NCBI GenBank assembly: GCA_030267565.1
Contig: BRXU01000018.1
Location: forward strand, 1,612,001-1,676,000
Direction: 5' to 3'
Origin: Pleodorina starrii
Taxonomy: Eukaryota; Chlorophyta; Chlorophyceae; Chlamydomonadales; Volvocaceae
DNA: 64,000 nucleotides
The notes under the pieces are model-generated. The model had not been told where the DNA came from, searched no databases, and saw only the letters and a list, made by a program, of their open reading frames with translations. This document shows, in pieces, positions 39,701-51,200 of this stretch (the first letter of the stretch is position 1; each line of letters starts with the position of its first letter). The position numbers were made by a program, and so were the translations under genes.

Positions 39701-42700
39701 AACAACAGCGGCAGCCTCGACACCTCTCCGCCGCCACCACCGCCAGCCCAACCGCCGCCGCCGCTGCGATGTGCCGGCTGCTGCTGCTGCCGCCACTGCT
39801 GCTGCTGCTGCCGCTGGAAATGCGGCGCTGGCGGCTGCTCGGTAACGCCTCTTGCAGCGGCGGTGGCGGCGGTGGCGGCGGCATGCTGCAGCTGCATCAG
39901 CAGCGGCCGGGGCATCAGCGCCAGCAACGGCGCGTCGGGCCCGCCGCCCGCCGACGCGACCTGCAGCGGCCGCAGCCGGGAACCCAGCACGCCGCCGCTA
40001 GCCGCCAGGCCCCCCGACGGCAGCAGGTGCAGGCTCAGCCCTGCAGCCTCCAGAGCCGCCAACGGCACCGCAAACATGGCCTGTTCCCCGCCGCCTGCGC
40101 TGCCTGCGCTGTCGCCGCTGACGGGCGAGGCGGCTCCGTCCGCGTCATCGGCTGCAGCACCCGTCGGCTCTGGCTCCAGCGTCAGTCCCCGACCCAGGCC
40201 GAGGCTGGCCAATTGCAACGGCTGATGGCCCGTGTCGCCCTCGGCCGCGGCGGCAGCATTGATTATCATAGGCGGCCGAAAAGGTGATCTGCCGTTCGCT
40301 ACCGCCGCTGCCGCCGGGGCGGCCTCCGGCCGCCGCATGCGGGGCGGGTCGTCGTCATCCCGGGCGGTGCGCCCAACTCCGCCGCCGCCGGCCCCCTCGC
40401 CGCCACCGCCGGCTGTACGGCCGGCGTCTTGCAGGAGCGCCGGAGGCGGCAGCAGCAGGTACCCCGTGTCCGAGGCGCACTGAGTGCTGGCTGCCGCCCC
40501 GCCATCCCCAGTCGACGCGCCTCGGCCAGTGGGGCGCCCCTGGAGCCCGTGCTGCTGCTGCTGCTGTTGCTGGGCTGTTCGACTGCCGGTGCCGGCTGCT
40601 GCGCGGCCCCTCCCTGCTGCCGATTGGCGCCCGCCTCCTCCGTTTCCGTTTCCGCCGCCATCCGCGGCAGAGGCCCAGCGCTCACCTTTGCTCAGCGACG
40701 ACGACGCAGGCGGCGGCCGGCCGCCGCTGCTGTCCCTATCCCTGTCCCCGCCGAGGCCCACGACGCCGCCGGGCCCTTCAACCCTGCCGTCGCCTGCCGA
40801 GCTGCTGCATGGCGACTGTGCCCCTGCCGCTGCTGAAGCCGGTCCGGCCGGGAGCAGCAGCTGCTGCAGTTGCCTGCTGCTGCTCCCCGGCACATGATTG
40901 TGGCTCACCATCTCTTGCTGTTGCTGCTGCTGCTTCGAAAGCGCGTCCGCAGCCCCAAGCCGCGCCGGTGGCGGCGGCTGCGGCGCGCCCTCCCGATGGG
41001 GCAGCGGAGCGCCGGATCCGGGCCCCAGACCACCCAAGCTCCCGGCGGCTCCGGCGCTGCCTGCCTGTCGGTCTGCCGTTGCAGCAGCGCCCGCGCTGGC
41101 ACCTGAGCCACCGCCTGCTCCCGCCATTGCCGCCGCCGCCGCGCTTGCTGCTGCCGTTGCGCCAGGCGCAGGAGGGGCGTCGCGCTCCGCCGCCGCGGCC
41201 GGCGACTGCTGCTGCTGCTGCCGTTGCTGATGGGGCGGCGGAGGCGGAGGCGGCTGCGCCTGCAGTCCCGCCACGAAGTCCGGCGACTGCAGCAGCTGCA
41301 GCAGCATCGTGGCGGTGAGGTTGAGCTCCTGGAACAGCGCCTCGCATTCGGCCAGCTGCTCCGGCCGCCGCACCGCCCAGCGGGCCAGCGCGCGCGCCAG
41401 GCCCATCTCGCCGGCGCTGCCGCGGCAATAGGTGAGCAGCAGCCGCACCGCCTCGCTGCCGAGGGACTGAAAGGACGAGGCGGCCACCACCTCGTCGAAC
41501 CTGCGCCGTTTGAGGAAATGGGGCCGGCGGGTGGTCAGGCGTGGAGAAGGCGGCAGCCGGCGGCGGCGCGAGCTGCTGCTGTTGCCTGTGGGTGCTTCTT
41601 GTTAGGAAGCGCCGCGGGCGGCAATGCAAGGCGTTCGGACGGAACGGAACGGCGTGCGCGGGACAAATGCACGTGCATTCCCGCACGTGCACGGCAGGAA
41701 TGACCGTGCGCATCTCCTGGCGTGGCTGGCTTATCGGAAGGGTTGCCGCGTAGCTGACCCGCAGTTTCGGTAAGTACTGAATGCGATATTGTTGTACAAT
41801 CCTTACTCGTAAATTTGCCCTCCCCGCCGCAGCATGCACGGGCTGGCTGCTGCCGGCAGAACTGCGCTGACCGTTTATACAAGCAAGCCAGCCCTGCCTG
41901 GCAAGAGCGGAATTCTCCGAACGCGCCCCGCACGCAGACCCTTCACTGCAGTCCCAACACCAAATAGTGGCGACCCAACACCAGCGCCTACTTTGCTGTG
42001 CGCGTCTGCATTTACCCGCCCATGCAAACAGCATCCATGGAACGGCTGGCATGTTGCCAGCAGGCAGGTATCGGGCTGTATGTCCCCGGTTGAATGATGT
42101 TTATGTTCCAAGACTGTTGCACGCTGCTCGTTACGCAAAAAAATTGACTGGCACCCCTTCGGCATGCGCAGCAAGGAGCTTAGGGAGCTTCGCCAAAGCC
42201 TTCACCAAACAAACTCCAGACCTCGCCAGGGGGACACCAACGCACGCTGCGTGGTGGGCGCACGTGTCCAGTGCGTACATCACGGCGGGCGCTGGTCAAT
42301 GAAACCGTCTCTTGTTTGCGCCGGACTCCCCCTCCATCCCCTCGCTGCATCGCCTTCGTCCTTTCGCTGCGGTTTCTCCTTCACATCCCCACTCCTATCC
42401 CAGCAGCGTTCTCACATTCCTAGCGTTACTTGGGCGCAACTCCAGGCGCAGAAGCGCCTAGCTAGCTGCGAGTCTAGTGCCTTGTTGTGGTCGAACGCCA
42501 GGGAGCCTGAACATGCCTTGGCGCTAGGGGTAGCTAACTGCCCTAGGCGTCTCTCAGCGCACGTGCAACCGGGCGCTGCATCTGTGGCACGCCCTTGCCA
42601 GCGTATTGTTTCTTTGGCTTGTGCACGAAAGAGACTCCAACACGACATGACAGACCCATGGGCCGCTGCCGACGGGCGCTGCGACATTGGCGATCCCGAC

Positions 42701-43689
42701 GCGCGTGCCGGTATATGCAGTCACCAGTCAAGCTTTGGTCTAGGCTAGCCAAGCCAAGGCAAGGCCTGCCAGCAGCAGCGGCAGACTATCGCCTAGTGAA
42801 TAAACGGCCTCATGCGCGCAATCGGTGCGTGCCTGTGTGTGCACATGCGTCTTGGTCTGGGGATGGTCTGCTTTCCCCAGCATACGATTTACGGTACCGT
42901 ACCTTGATTTGGCGTACTCCAGGCACATCTTGATGGTCTGCTCCACCAGGAGCTCCACGGCCGCTCCCAGGAAGACGGGGCACGTCTGCGGGGTGAGGCT
43001 CTGCTGCATGTACTGCTCGCAACCGGCGGACAGCCCAGGCACATCCAGCTTGAGGCACACATCGTAGATGGGCACAACCGTCGCTGGGGTCAGCAGGCAC
43101 TCGCCCCGGTAGAAGAAGCCCACGACGGACTCCAGGGCTGCGCTGTCCACCCCTTGAACGGGCAGCTCCTTGCACGCGACGTCACCTGCGGCGGGCGCGC
43201 GGGCAGCCGGGATAGTGGTACCGCTGCTGATTGCGTCAACCAGAAAGTAGGCGGGTGGCATGGCGCGCAGGGATGCGCTCGGGACGCATGCACGGCGCGC
43301 GCGCTGTGCAGGCACGCAACGCGGCAGCCGTACCGCACAGCGCTGTACATCACGGCCAGCTGGTCGGACTGGCGTCACTGTTTTTCCGCCAACTTGGATT
43401 GCGGATTGTGGTGCCGGTGCTTGAGCGCTGAATGGCCGCGCAGCGGTTAAACACCGGTGCGCGAGCCCGAATAATACGGCTTGCGACGTACGTCCGCGGA
43501 CGATTGGCGAACCTCACCATGGGCCAGGACCGTTGCAAATTTGCGTGAACACGCTGCCAAGATGACTTGATGCACATGGATTGGGCGCCCGTCCGGGCGG
43601 ACCAGAACAAGGTCGCTGAGGCGGGGGTTGTTCAAGTGCGCCTGGAGGCCGTTGTAGATTCCACGGGATGCCTCACGATAGACGTGCGC
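33728..43689 (-). CDS. BTB-BACK-SBP fusion: SBP-box transcription factor with N-terminal BTB/POZ domain
   Basis: Seven exons join in phase: 43518-43689, 42903-43185, 38842-41500, 38267-38469, 35708-35763, 35228-35262 and 33728-34741 (stop TGA), at least 1473 residues. The BTB domain reads LSDLVLVRPDGRPIHVHQVI...ELPVQGVDSAALESVVGFFYRGE. A BACK domain follows across the 42903/41500 junction (KMCLEYAKSR/FDEVVAASSFQSLG, then ARALARWAVRRPEQL). After ~790 Gln/Gly/Ala/Pro/Ser-rich residues comes a full SBP domain: first zinc site CHVDDC...CDFH, second CQQC..FH...C, and a bipartite NLS KRSCRARLQRHNARRRKR split by an intron. The C-terminal exon is Gln/Ala-rich with a SUMO-like VKEE. BTB-BACK proteins often serve as CUL3 adaptors and SBP domains bind GTAC cores; combining these roles is inference. 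The true start codon is not found: an in-frame stop at 43891-43893 with no ATG after it implies at least one more 5' exon. Confidence 0.85.
35764..38266 (-). other. Intron splitting the SBP domain
   Basis: 2503 bp, GT-AG, phase 2, interrupting the codon after KRSCRA. Plant SBP boxes are also commonly split near this point. The 36.0-38.0 kb stretch is AT-richer and has no recognisable gene. Confidence 0.7.
41501..42902 (-). other. Intron inside the BACK domain of the BTB-SBP gene
   Basis: 1402 bp, GT-AG (AAATCAAG/GTACGG to GGCGCAG/GTTCGAC), phase 2. No gene is recognised in it. A weak match to the dispersed short element (TTCGCTGCGG) is near 42363. Confidence 0.75.
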
Positions 43690-45223
43690 CTGCAGTTGGT
43701 CGACCCAGTCGGCCGTCCATAGTATGAGACTGACGAGGGAGGACAACCACGCGATGCACTTTGCTCTGTCAGTCCACCGCACGTGCGGAATTATTCTCTC
43801 AAAAACAGAGGAAATTGTGAAAATACTTGAGGAATTCCCCTTCTGCGTGCAACCTGATAACAGGACCACTTGAGGCCCGTCTGCCGTGCATCAAGGTCCA
43901 TAAATCGCTATTCTGTTTATTTTATTGCCTTACCGACGCAGCAACAATTTCCGTGTCTGAGGCCGTTGCCATCCGGCCCGCCCAGACGAAGCGCACGGTT
44001 GCCTTATGAAGCCGCTCCCAGCTTTCACAATCCAGCAGCAAGGCGGCTCCAGCTCGCCCTTACTCTAGCAAGCCGTCTCATAAACTCCAAGAAGCTCAAA
44101 GGACCGATGCAGGGGAGTTCCTCCGGCCCCCGCTCTCAGCACAACGGCAATGGTTCCCATTGTCATATTTATTGGCAATTCACACAAAGGGCATAACCTG
44201 CTTATATCTAAAGTTCAATGTATGATGCGAAGTGCGGGTCGGCAAAGGTTGTTCATGTTCTCAACTTCGGCTGGACGAGCAAAGACCGCCCGGACTCATT
44301 GCATAAAGTGCCCCCGTCGAGGATCATAACGCAAAGCGCACTTGCAGCGACTTGCATCACAGCAGTTTCAACGGAAGTTTGTCCTTGGCACGCCCAAAAC
44401 ACAACGATCCGTTCATTCTCAGACTCAGGCTTTGGTCAAAGCCCGGGCAAAGCACAGGCAGCAATACAGCATAACAACATAACTTTGGACATTTTTTCTG
44501 ATATTTACCTATAGCTCGTATTTTGACCTTGCCAGAAGTGACAAACAGTAACGGCAATCCCGTATCATAGAAGGAAAAGCCGTGCACGAGGGGTTGTGGG
44601 GTTCCCTGTTCCATCAGTACTTTCCCCAAGCACTATGTGCTGATGGCATCGTCGGCCTTCCTCAAATGATGTTTCTGAGTGACAAAAGGCAGCGGCCTCG
44701 GTTTCCCTGAGGGTGTCGATACGAAGTTATGTGGATGCAGGAAAATGCAAACATTCTTTGCACGCAATTGCCGTAACGGCGATCCCGATTATAAGACGTT
44801 ATCATCTTTGCCAATCACACGCACGCGCACGCAGAACATACGGTAAGCTGCCGTCTCTTTGGCTCCTGTCGGTCCCCCGAAGGCTTCATGCAATATAAGA
44901 CCGTAAATGCTTGCCGGTGCAGCATTTGGGTGTGAAGGCTTACAACGAAGGTGAAGCGTGAAGGACCTGCGCTCCGAAACTGTCCGGCGGCAAGTACACG
45001 ATCGGCTCCTCTTCTTGACGATGCGATCTGTGATGTAATGGGGATATACAGTTCGATAAGCAACATGGCAATGCTCGGCCTCCGTCTTGCCAGGGGCCGC
45101 CCTTTCCTGCATTCCGCAAGGTGATGATAATCACCATGAAACTCCTTGCCTTTTTGCCGGCCATGGAGGTTGGAACTCCTGGGTTCGGACGCCGCCATCG
45201 TTGTGCAGACAGCCTGTTTCGTA
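43690..45223. other. Divergent upstream region, BTB-SBP and FKBP-MsrA genes
   Basis: About 1.5 kb, AT-richer than average from 43900 to 45100. It should contain the missing 5' exon(s) of the BTB-SBP gene, possibly a transit-peptide exon of the FKBP-MsrA gene, and both promoters. An ATG at 43901 (minus, MDLDARQTGLK) is one candidate first exon, but I cannot fix its splice. Confidence 0.5.
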
Positions 45224-48200
45224 ATGTGTGGCAGGCGTGGTGCGCCCACATTTCGCACCCGGGCCACAGCAACAGCGAAGCCTGGCGATTACGTCCATGT
45301 CCACTACACCGGAACCTTGGATGACGGATCGACGTTTGATTCATCTCGCGGTCGTGACCCGCTTGAATTTGTCATTGGTGCCGGCAAGGTGCGACCGCTC
45401 GTGCCGAGTCCCCATCCTTACCGTCAAGCGATCCCGGCGCCGCTCAGTCACGCTTCATGCAGCACCGCATGATCCAACCTCTGGCTGGCTGACCGCTTCT
45501 TGTTTGATGGCGGCCGAGACTACGTACGAATAATGGCCACAACGCCATTCCAGCTGCTTATGTGTCTTTTTCACTACACCACAGCGGTCTTTCGCTGCGC
45601 TTTTCTACCGGTTTGTTTTCTCCGTTCACGTTCCCATGCTGGCTACGCGTGTACAGGCCCTCGCACTCAGCGCACCACTCTTGCCGTGGCCGCGGTTAGC
45701 GTGTGGGTCACGCACCACCCACCGCCCCACCTGTACCCCCCTCTCCCCGGCAGGTTATCAAGGGCTTTGATGTGGCGGTCACGGGCCTTGAAGTGGGCGG
45801 CACCCGCAAGCAGCGCATCGAGCCGGCCGACGTAGGTGCGATCCATTGATTCACCGCCACATTCCCAATACCATACCCCGTGCGACATAGGCGTACGTGG
45901 GAATTCGCCCTGCACGCATTCAGAGGAGCTGCACCGGATGCGGGAGATTCAGTATCTCACCCGATACTTAACGTCCCCAGGGGTATCTTCTTTATCACGC
46001 CAGCAGTCGATGCGGTTCCACCCCGCCACCCGTCGGTCCCTGCCTACCTGTCCCTGCCCGCAGGCGTACGGCGAGGCGGACCCGAACGCCGTCATCTCGT
46101 TCCCCATCAGCCAGGCCCCGGACGGACTGAAGGCCGGAATGCAGGTGCGTGCCGTACTTGCCGTACTCTACGGACCGGCCTACCGTCAGCAGGGTACGTA
46201 CGGTTGGTGGGCCAGTTTGGCCGAGTGGGCCGCCGGGAGTGGTGGGGCACACAGAGAATGGGAGGGAGGAGGTGCGTGGGCGGGGGGGAGGGAGGGGTGC
46301 TGACACATGGGAAGGGACCCATGGCGTCCAATAGCAACAGGCACAGGGGGGACAGGTGGGTCGCTGCCTCGTTGGGTGGCTCAGTGGGGGTGGCTCAGTG
46401 GGGCAAGGCCTAGCGTCCGTGCACCAAACCCGTGACATACAGGCAGGTGCTGGTTCAAGGGTAGGGAGTACAATTTGAAAGGGGGGCCTCACTTTCCCCT
46501 TTTGGGACAGGAGGTCGGACGTTGAGTGTTCGAGCCCCCCTTTTACGGGACCATTCCTTTGGCAAACCCGGTACCCCCTCGCGGAGCATCCTACCTGGTA
46601 CCTGCCCCCCGGGCCCCGCCATGACGCATCTGCTCGGTGTCTCGTTATCGCTCATGGGCTCGGGCCTCCCCCCTTCCTGGTTTGCTTGCTTCGCCTCCTC
46701 CTCCGCCTCATCGCCGCTGTTTCATCTCCATTACCCCGCTCTTGTCGCTTGCCTCAGGTCCAACTGTCCAACGGTATGGTTGCTTCCGTTAAGTCGGTTG
46801 ACAAGGAGGTGGTTACTCTGGACCTCAACCACGAGCTGGCGGGGAAGGCGCTCACATTCGATGGTGGGTGCGGCCGCGGGACCCCGTTGGACCGTCACAC
46901 TCTTCCCGCCCCCCCCTCGCTCCACCCCCCCTCTCTCACACACACGTTTCTTTACCCCTCCCCACGCTCCCCCGCTGCTCCTTCCCACTGTCCCTCTGAC
47001 CCACGGCCCCTATCTCTCCCCCCCTTGCAGTCGAGTTGGTGAAGTTGGTTCCCTCGGAGCGGCTCCATCGCGCCACCTTCGGCGCCGGCTGCTTCTGGGG
47101 CCCCGAGCTGGCCTTCCAGCGGGTGCCGGGAGTGCTGGCCACGGAGGTCGGATACTCGAACGGCGCGGCGACCAACCCCACGTATGAGGACGTGTGCGGG
47201 GGGAACACGGGCCACGCGGAGGTGGTGCAGGTGGGTGGGTGGGTGTGGGTTTGGGTTGTGGGGAGGGGGGTGGGTGGGATGGGAGTGGGTGGGCGGGTGG
47301 GTGGATGCGGGTGCGGGGATGTGGGTTGGGGGAGTTTGGGGAATTGGGGGTTGGGGGGCATATGGCGTGTGTAAGGGGGGGCGAGCGGGTTTGGGGAGTT
47401 ATTCAGGAGTGGGGGGTGGGTGGAAGGAGCTGACATCTGAGAGAAAAGCATGAAATGGTAGGCTGCACATGTATGCACTGGTTGAAGAAGGGGCGCATCA
47501 GGAAAATACACACGCAATCACACACCGGGGGGGGTGAGGAAGCGGGGAATGTGGGCGGCGGGGGGGATGGAAGGTACAACAACGGGACGGAGTATAACCC
47601 CCGAGCAACGAGCCGGCGGTTCGAACCCAACTCGCTAACCGATACGCGTTTAGACAATGCTTGCACTGTCAGGAATAATGGCATTTGGGGGGGCCCTGCC
47701 GCTCCAAAGGGCGGGCTTGTCTGTCAACTTGTCAACCGTACGGCGCTGGGCCATGATGACTCTCAACTAATATGCGGTTATGAGCCTGAAACAAACACCT
47801 GATGTCAATTTCTATGAGTGTCTGAGCCCGAGCGCCCTAGGAGGTTGGATCCAACAAAGGGGGGCTGGGGCTGGGGCAGGTTGAGCGCCGCACGGCACAG
47901 GGGAGGGGGAACGAGGGCGGAGGAGAAAGGGAGGGAGGGTTGAGGGGTGGCGGCAGCAGGCAGCGTACCGTGGGGTCAGGATCACCCAGCCACACCGGAC
48001 CTCACCCGGCGCCGGAGGGGGGGCGATGACGATGTCACAACTTTGCGGTTATGAGCCTGAGATCATCACTCTGATGACAGAACACAGTTTCTGAGCCCCG
48101 GGGTGCCGCCGCGGTGTGGGGTCTGGGGGCCGGGGAAAGCCAAGCGCGGAGAAAAGAAGAAGAAGGCGGTTCTCGTTCCGTCAGTTTGGTACTCTTATCG

Positions 48201-51200
48201 GCTGACTTCCACTAAATTGCTGATGCAACAAGCAGGGCACGAAGCAAGCAGAGTGGCCTGACGACGGAGCATTCACACTGCATTCTGCCTTTCACAGTAT
48301 AGAGAGCACTCACTTCGCTGTGAGTGACCACTTTCAAGCCTTACCACAAGACAATTTCGGGTTCCCTTATTTCGAGTTCTTTTTCTACATCATGACCAGG
48401 CAAAACAGGAACAAGCAGCCCATTGTCCGGACAATTTGCTGCTAGGGATTGGCTTCGGGATCCCGAAGCCAGTCCCTAGGGGTCAGCGGTCCAAAGGTGA
48501 GGGCTCCAGTTCGGGCTCGGGCCCGGGTGCAGGCCGCGATCCCGCCGAGGGCGCCGGCTCGCGCAGTGCAGCAGCAGCATACCGAAAAAACCCCAAACCC
48601 TAAACTCGCAAACCCTAAACCCTGAAGCAGCAGCAGCAGCAACAGCGGCAGGTTCAGATGCAGCGCCGGCAGCCCCAGAAGGACATGGGCGCACAGCGGA
48701 GCAAGAGCCGCACCCAGCAGGATGGCGCCATTGAGGTGTCAGACTCCGAGGACGCGGCTAACAAGGAGATGCTCGTGCAGCTGATTATCGACAAGCAGGA
48801 GAAGCAGAACAAGGCCAGATCAGCTGCACGAGCATCTCCTTGTTAGCCGCGTCCTCGGAGTCTGACACCTCAATGGCGCCATCCTGCTGGGTGCGGCTCT
48901 TGCTCCGCTGTGCGCCCATGTCCTTCTGGGGCTGCCGGCGCTGCATCTGAACCTGCCGCTGTTGCTGCTGCTGCTGCTGCTGTGTCACTCACAGCGAAGT
49001 GAGTGCTCTCTACTGTGAAAGGCAGAATGCCGGAACAGGAGAAAACGCGAACCATATTGCTTCAGTCAGCCGTACTCTGTCGTACCAAACCTTTTGCTCC
49101 GTTCCTACGTTCGCTACGCTCCGTCGGAACTAAGCTACTGTTTTTGGTTGACGGGGCGGATTGCGCGGCGGAGTAGAGCGTGTGGGTGAGAGCCGTGGGG
49201 AGGCGGCTGGAGGGCCGTTGTTTGGGTAGCGGGGAAGGGGGGGGGCAAAGTCAGGCTGGCCGGGCTGGCGGGGGGTGGGGGGGGGGCTGGAGACGGCTGG
49301 GTATGGCGGGGTGGCAGCGGCCTGGTCTTGGGATGGGGCGGCCAGGCGCTCACTCACTCTGTGAGGGCCCCACCCCTCTTGACGCGTTCTCCTTCGCGTA
49401 GCCCGCCGGAACACGGCGCACTGCACTGCACGGCGTGTTGCACCGCACTGCACCGCACATCTGTACTGCACTGCACATCTGTACTGCACTGCTCACATGC
49501 CGCAGCGCCCATGCGGTGACTACCGTGCATCATGTCATGTGCATATGTGCTTATGTGGGGTACACGTGCGTGACACGCACCGTATATCACCGTATATTGG
49601 CTTCGGGCACCGGGTGCTGGGGAATGGCTTCGGGCTCAAGGGGGTTGCGCGCGGCAGGAATGACGCCTGTGGTGATTTCCGGCGCCGGGGGGCAATGACG
49701 ATGTCACAACTTTGCGGTTATGAGCCTGAGATCAACACACTGATGTCAGTACACAGTTTCCGAGCCCCTGGGTGTGTAGCTTCCTGGGTTGGGTTTAATG
49801 ACCTGGTGCGTGGGGTTGAGGAGGGGAAGGGAGGGAAGGGACGGGGGGGGCGAAGGGAATGGAGGGTTGCGGGTCGGTGGGTGTTGATCGGCGGGCGGGG
49901 TTGTGGCTTTTGGCGGCCCCCGCCCCCGCCCCCTCCACACCCCCCGGCCCCACCTAGCACCTACCCCGCTCCTCACTGTGTCCGTTACAAACCGCACATC
50001 CGGGTGGGGCCTGGAGAGGATGGGCTTTCGCGACTGCTGTTGTATGCATGGAGTCACCCAGACGGGACGAGACGTGCGAAGGACGCAGTAGCGGGCGATG
50101 ACGAATCAACTTCTTACTTTGCGGTTATGAGTCTGAACGTGCAATTCGTCGTGCAGCCAATCTGAACATTTCCGAGCCCCCTGCGCCCGCTCGCCCGTCT
50201 ACCTCGACCTCATCCTCCCCGACTACCTCGACCTCGACCTTAACCTCTAGATGGACGCACACACACGCGCCAACCGCCCAGCACAGGCCCAGCCCGGCCC
50301 CGCGCAGTCTAGCCCGGCCGTGGCCCGTGGGGCCTTTCCGCATTACCGGTTTACCGCTCTGTGTCTGGCACGTCTGGCAGTGAGCGCACTAACACGGCAC
50401 ACGGCCACGGCACTGCGAAGGGCGCCTCGGGGGCACAGCGCACGGGCCGATTTCCCCAACACCGCGCACCGCGCCCAACCTTGTTGCTCCGCGTTCAAGC
50501 TTCACTTCCACGTCCGCTAGAGGCGCCGTTCTCTGTCCTGTCCTCTACCCGGCTCGTACTCGTGGTTTAACTCGTCTGTCTTCCCGCTCCCCTCCCCCCC
50601 GGGCCTCGCCCCTCCTCGGCCCCCCCCCCAATCCGTGCAGGTGATGTACGACCCCGATGAGGTGTCGTACGATCGCCTCCTGGAGGAGTTTTGGTCCCGC
50701 CACAACCCCACGCAGCTGAACCGGTGCGTCCAAAAGCGCGGCGCGGGTTGTTTGTTTGCGCAACGGAAAGCAACGGGAAAGGGGCGGGACGGATGGGTGG
50801 ATGGGATTGGCGGGTGTGGAGTTGGGAGTTTTGCACTGCGCTGCGCTTGCAAGGGAACAGTCGGGGATAAATGGCGGTATGTAACGCCCTCAAGACTGCA
50901 GGCGGGGGACTGGGCGGGGACTGGGCGGGAACCGCGTGTCTGGGTGCTCGTACACCGGTAGCGGTCCTGCCCTGTGTCTCAACGCAGTGTGGTACGGCAT
51001 GGATGTGACATTCCTAAACTTAAAACCTCGAAAACCTCGCACCTAAACTTACCTAGTCGTACGGCGCTGGGCCATGATGACTCTCAATTAATATGCGGTT
51101 ATGAGCCTGAAACAAACACCTGATGTCAATTTCTGTGTCTGAGCCCGAGCGCCCTAGGGGGTTGAATTCAGGACAGTGACCACTGCAGAACAACACGCTG

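Larger units (their letters stand above)
48281..49031. repeat. Fold-back element with 159-bp perfect arms
   Basis: Inner arms 48627-48785 and 48819-48977 look identical as reverse complements, separated by a 33-nt loop. Outer arms at 48281-48329 and 48984-49031 (GCATTCTGCCTTTCACAGTA and its complement) differ by a 2-bp gap. The left side has ~300 bp (48330-48624) without a counterpart. Each inner arm encodes the same peptide outward from the tip ([20 protein letters not shown], then [18 protein letters not shown]), suggesting a captured exon. Transcribed with the host intron it would fold into a long dsRNA hairpin. Confidence 0.92.
47231..50640 (+). other. Intron 5 of FKBP-MsrA, a repeat nest
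   Basis: 3410 bp GT-AG intron. It starts with a TGGG-rich tract (47231-47440), holds repeat copies at 47738, 48022, 49692 and 50095, a fold-back structure (48281-49031), a 38-bp palindrome (48442-48479), and telomere-like CCCTAAA motifs (about 48590-48622). Confidence 0.85.

Noticed and set aside
41834..42748. Frames inside the BTB-SBP intron on the plus strand
   Set aside because: They fall wholly in an intron whose flanking exons join a single BACK domain. No motif was recognised.
47600..47660. A-box/B-box-like motifs on the minus strand (TTAGCGAGTTGG, GGTTCGAACC)
   Set aside because: The two boxes are adjacent instead of tens of bases apart, and no cloverleaf fits. A SINE remnant is possible, but not a tRNA gene.
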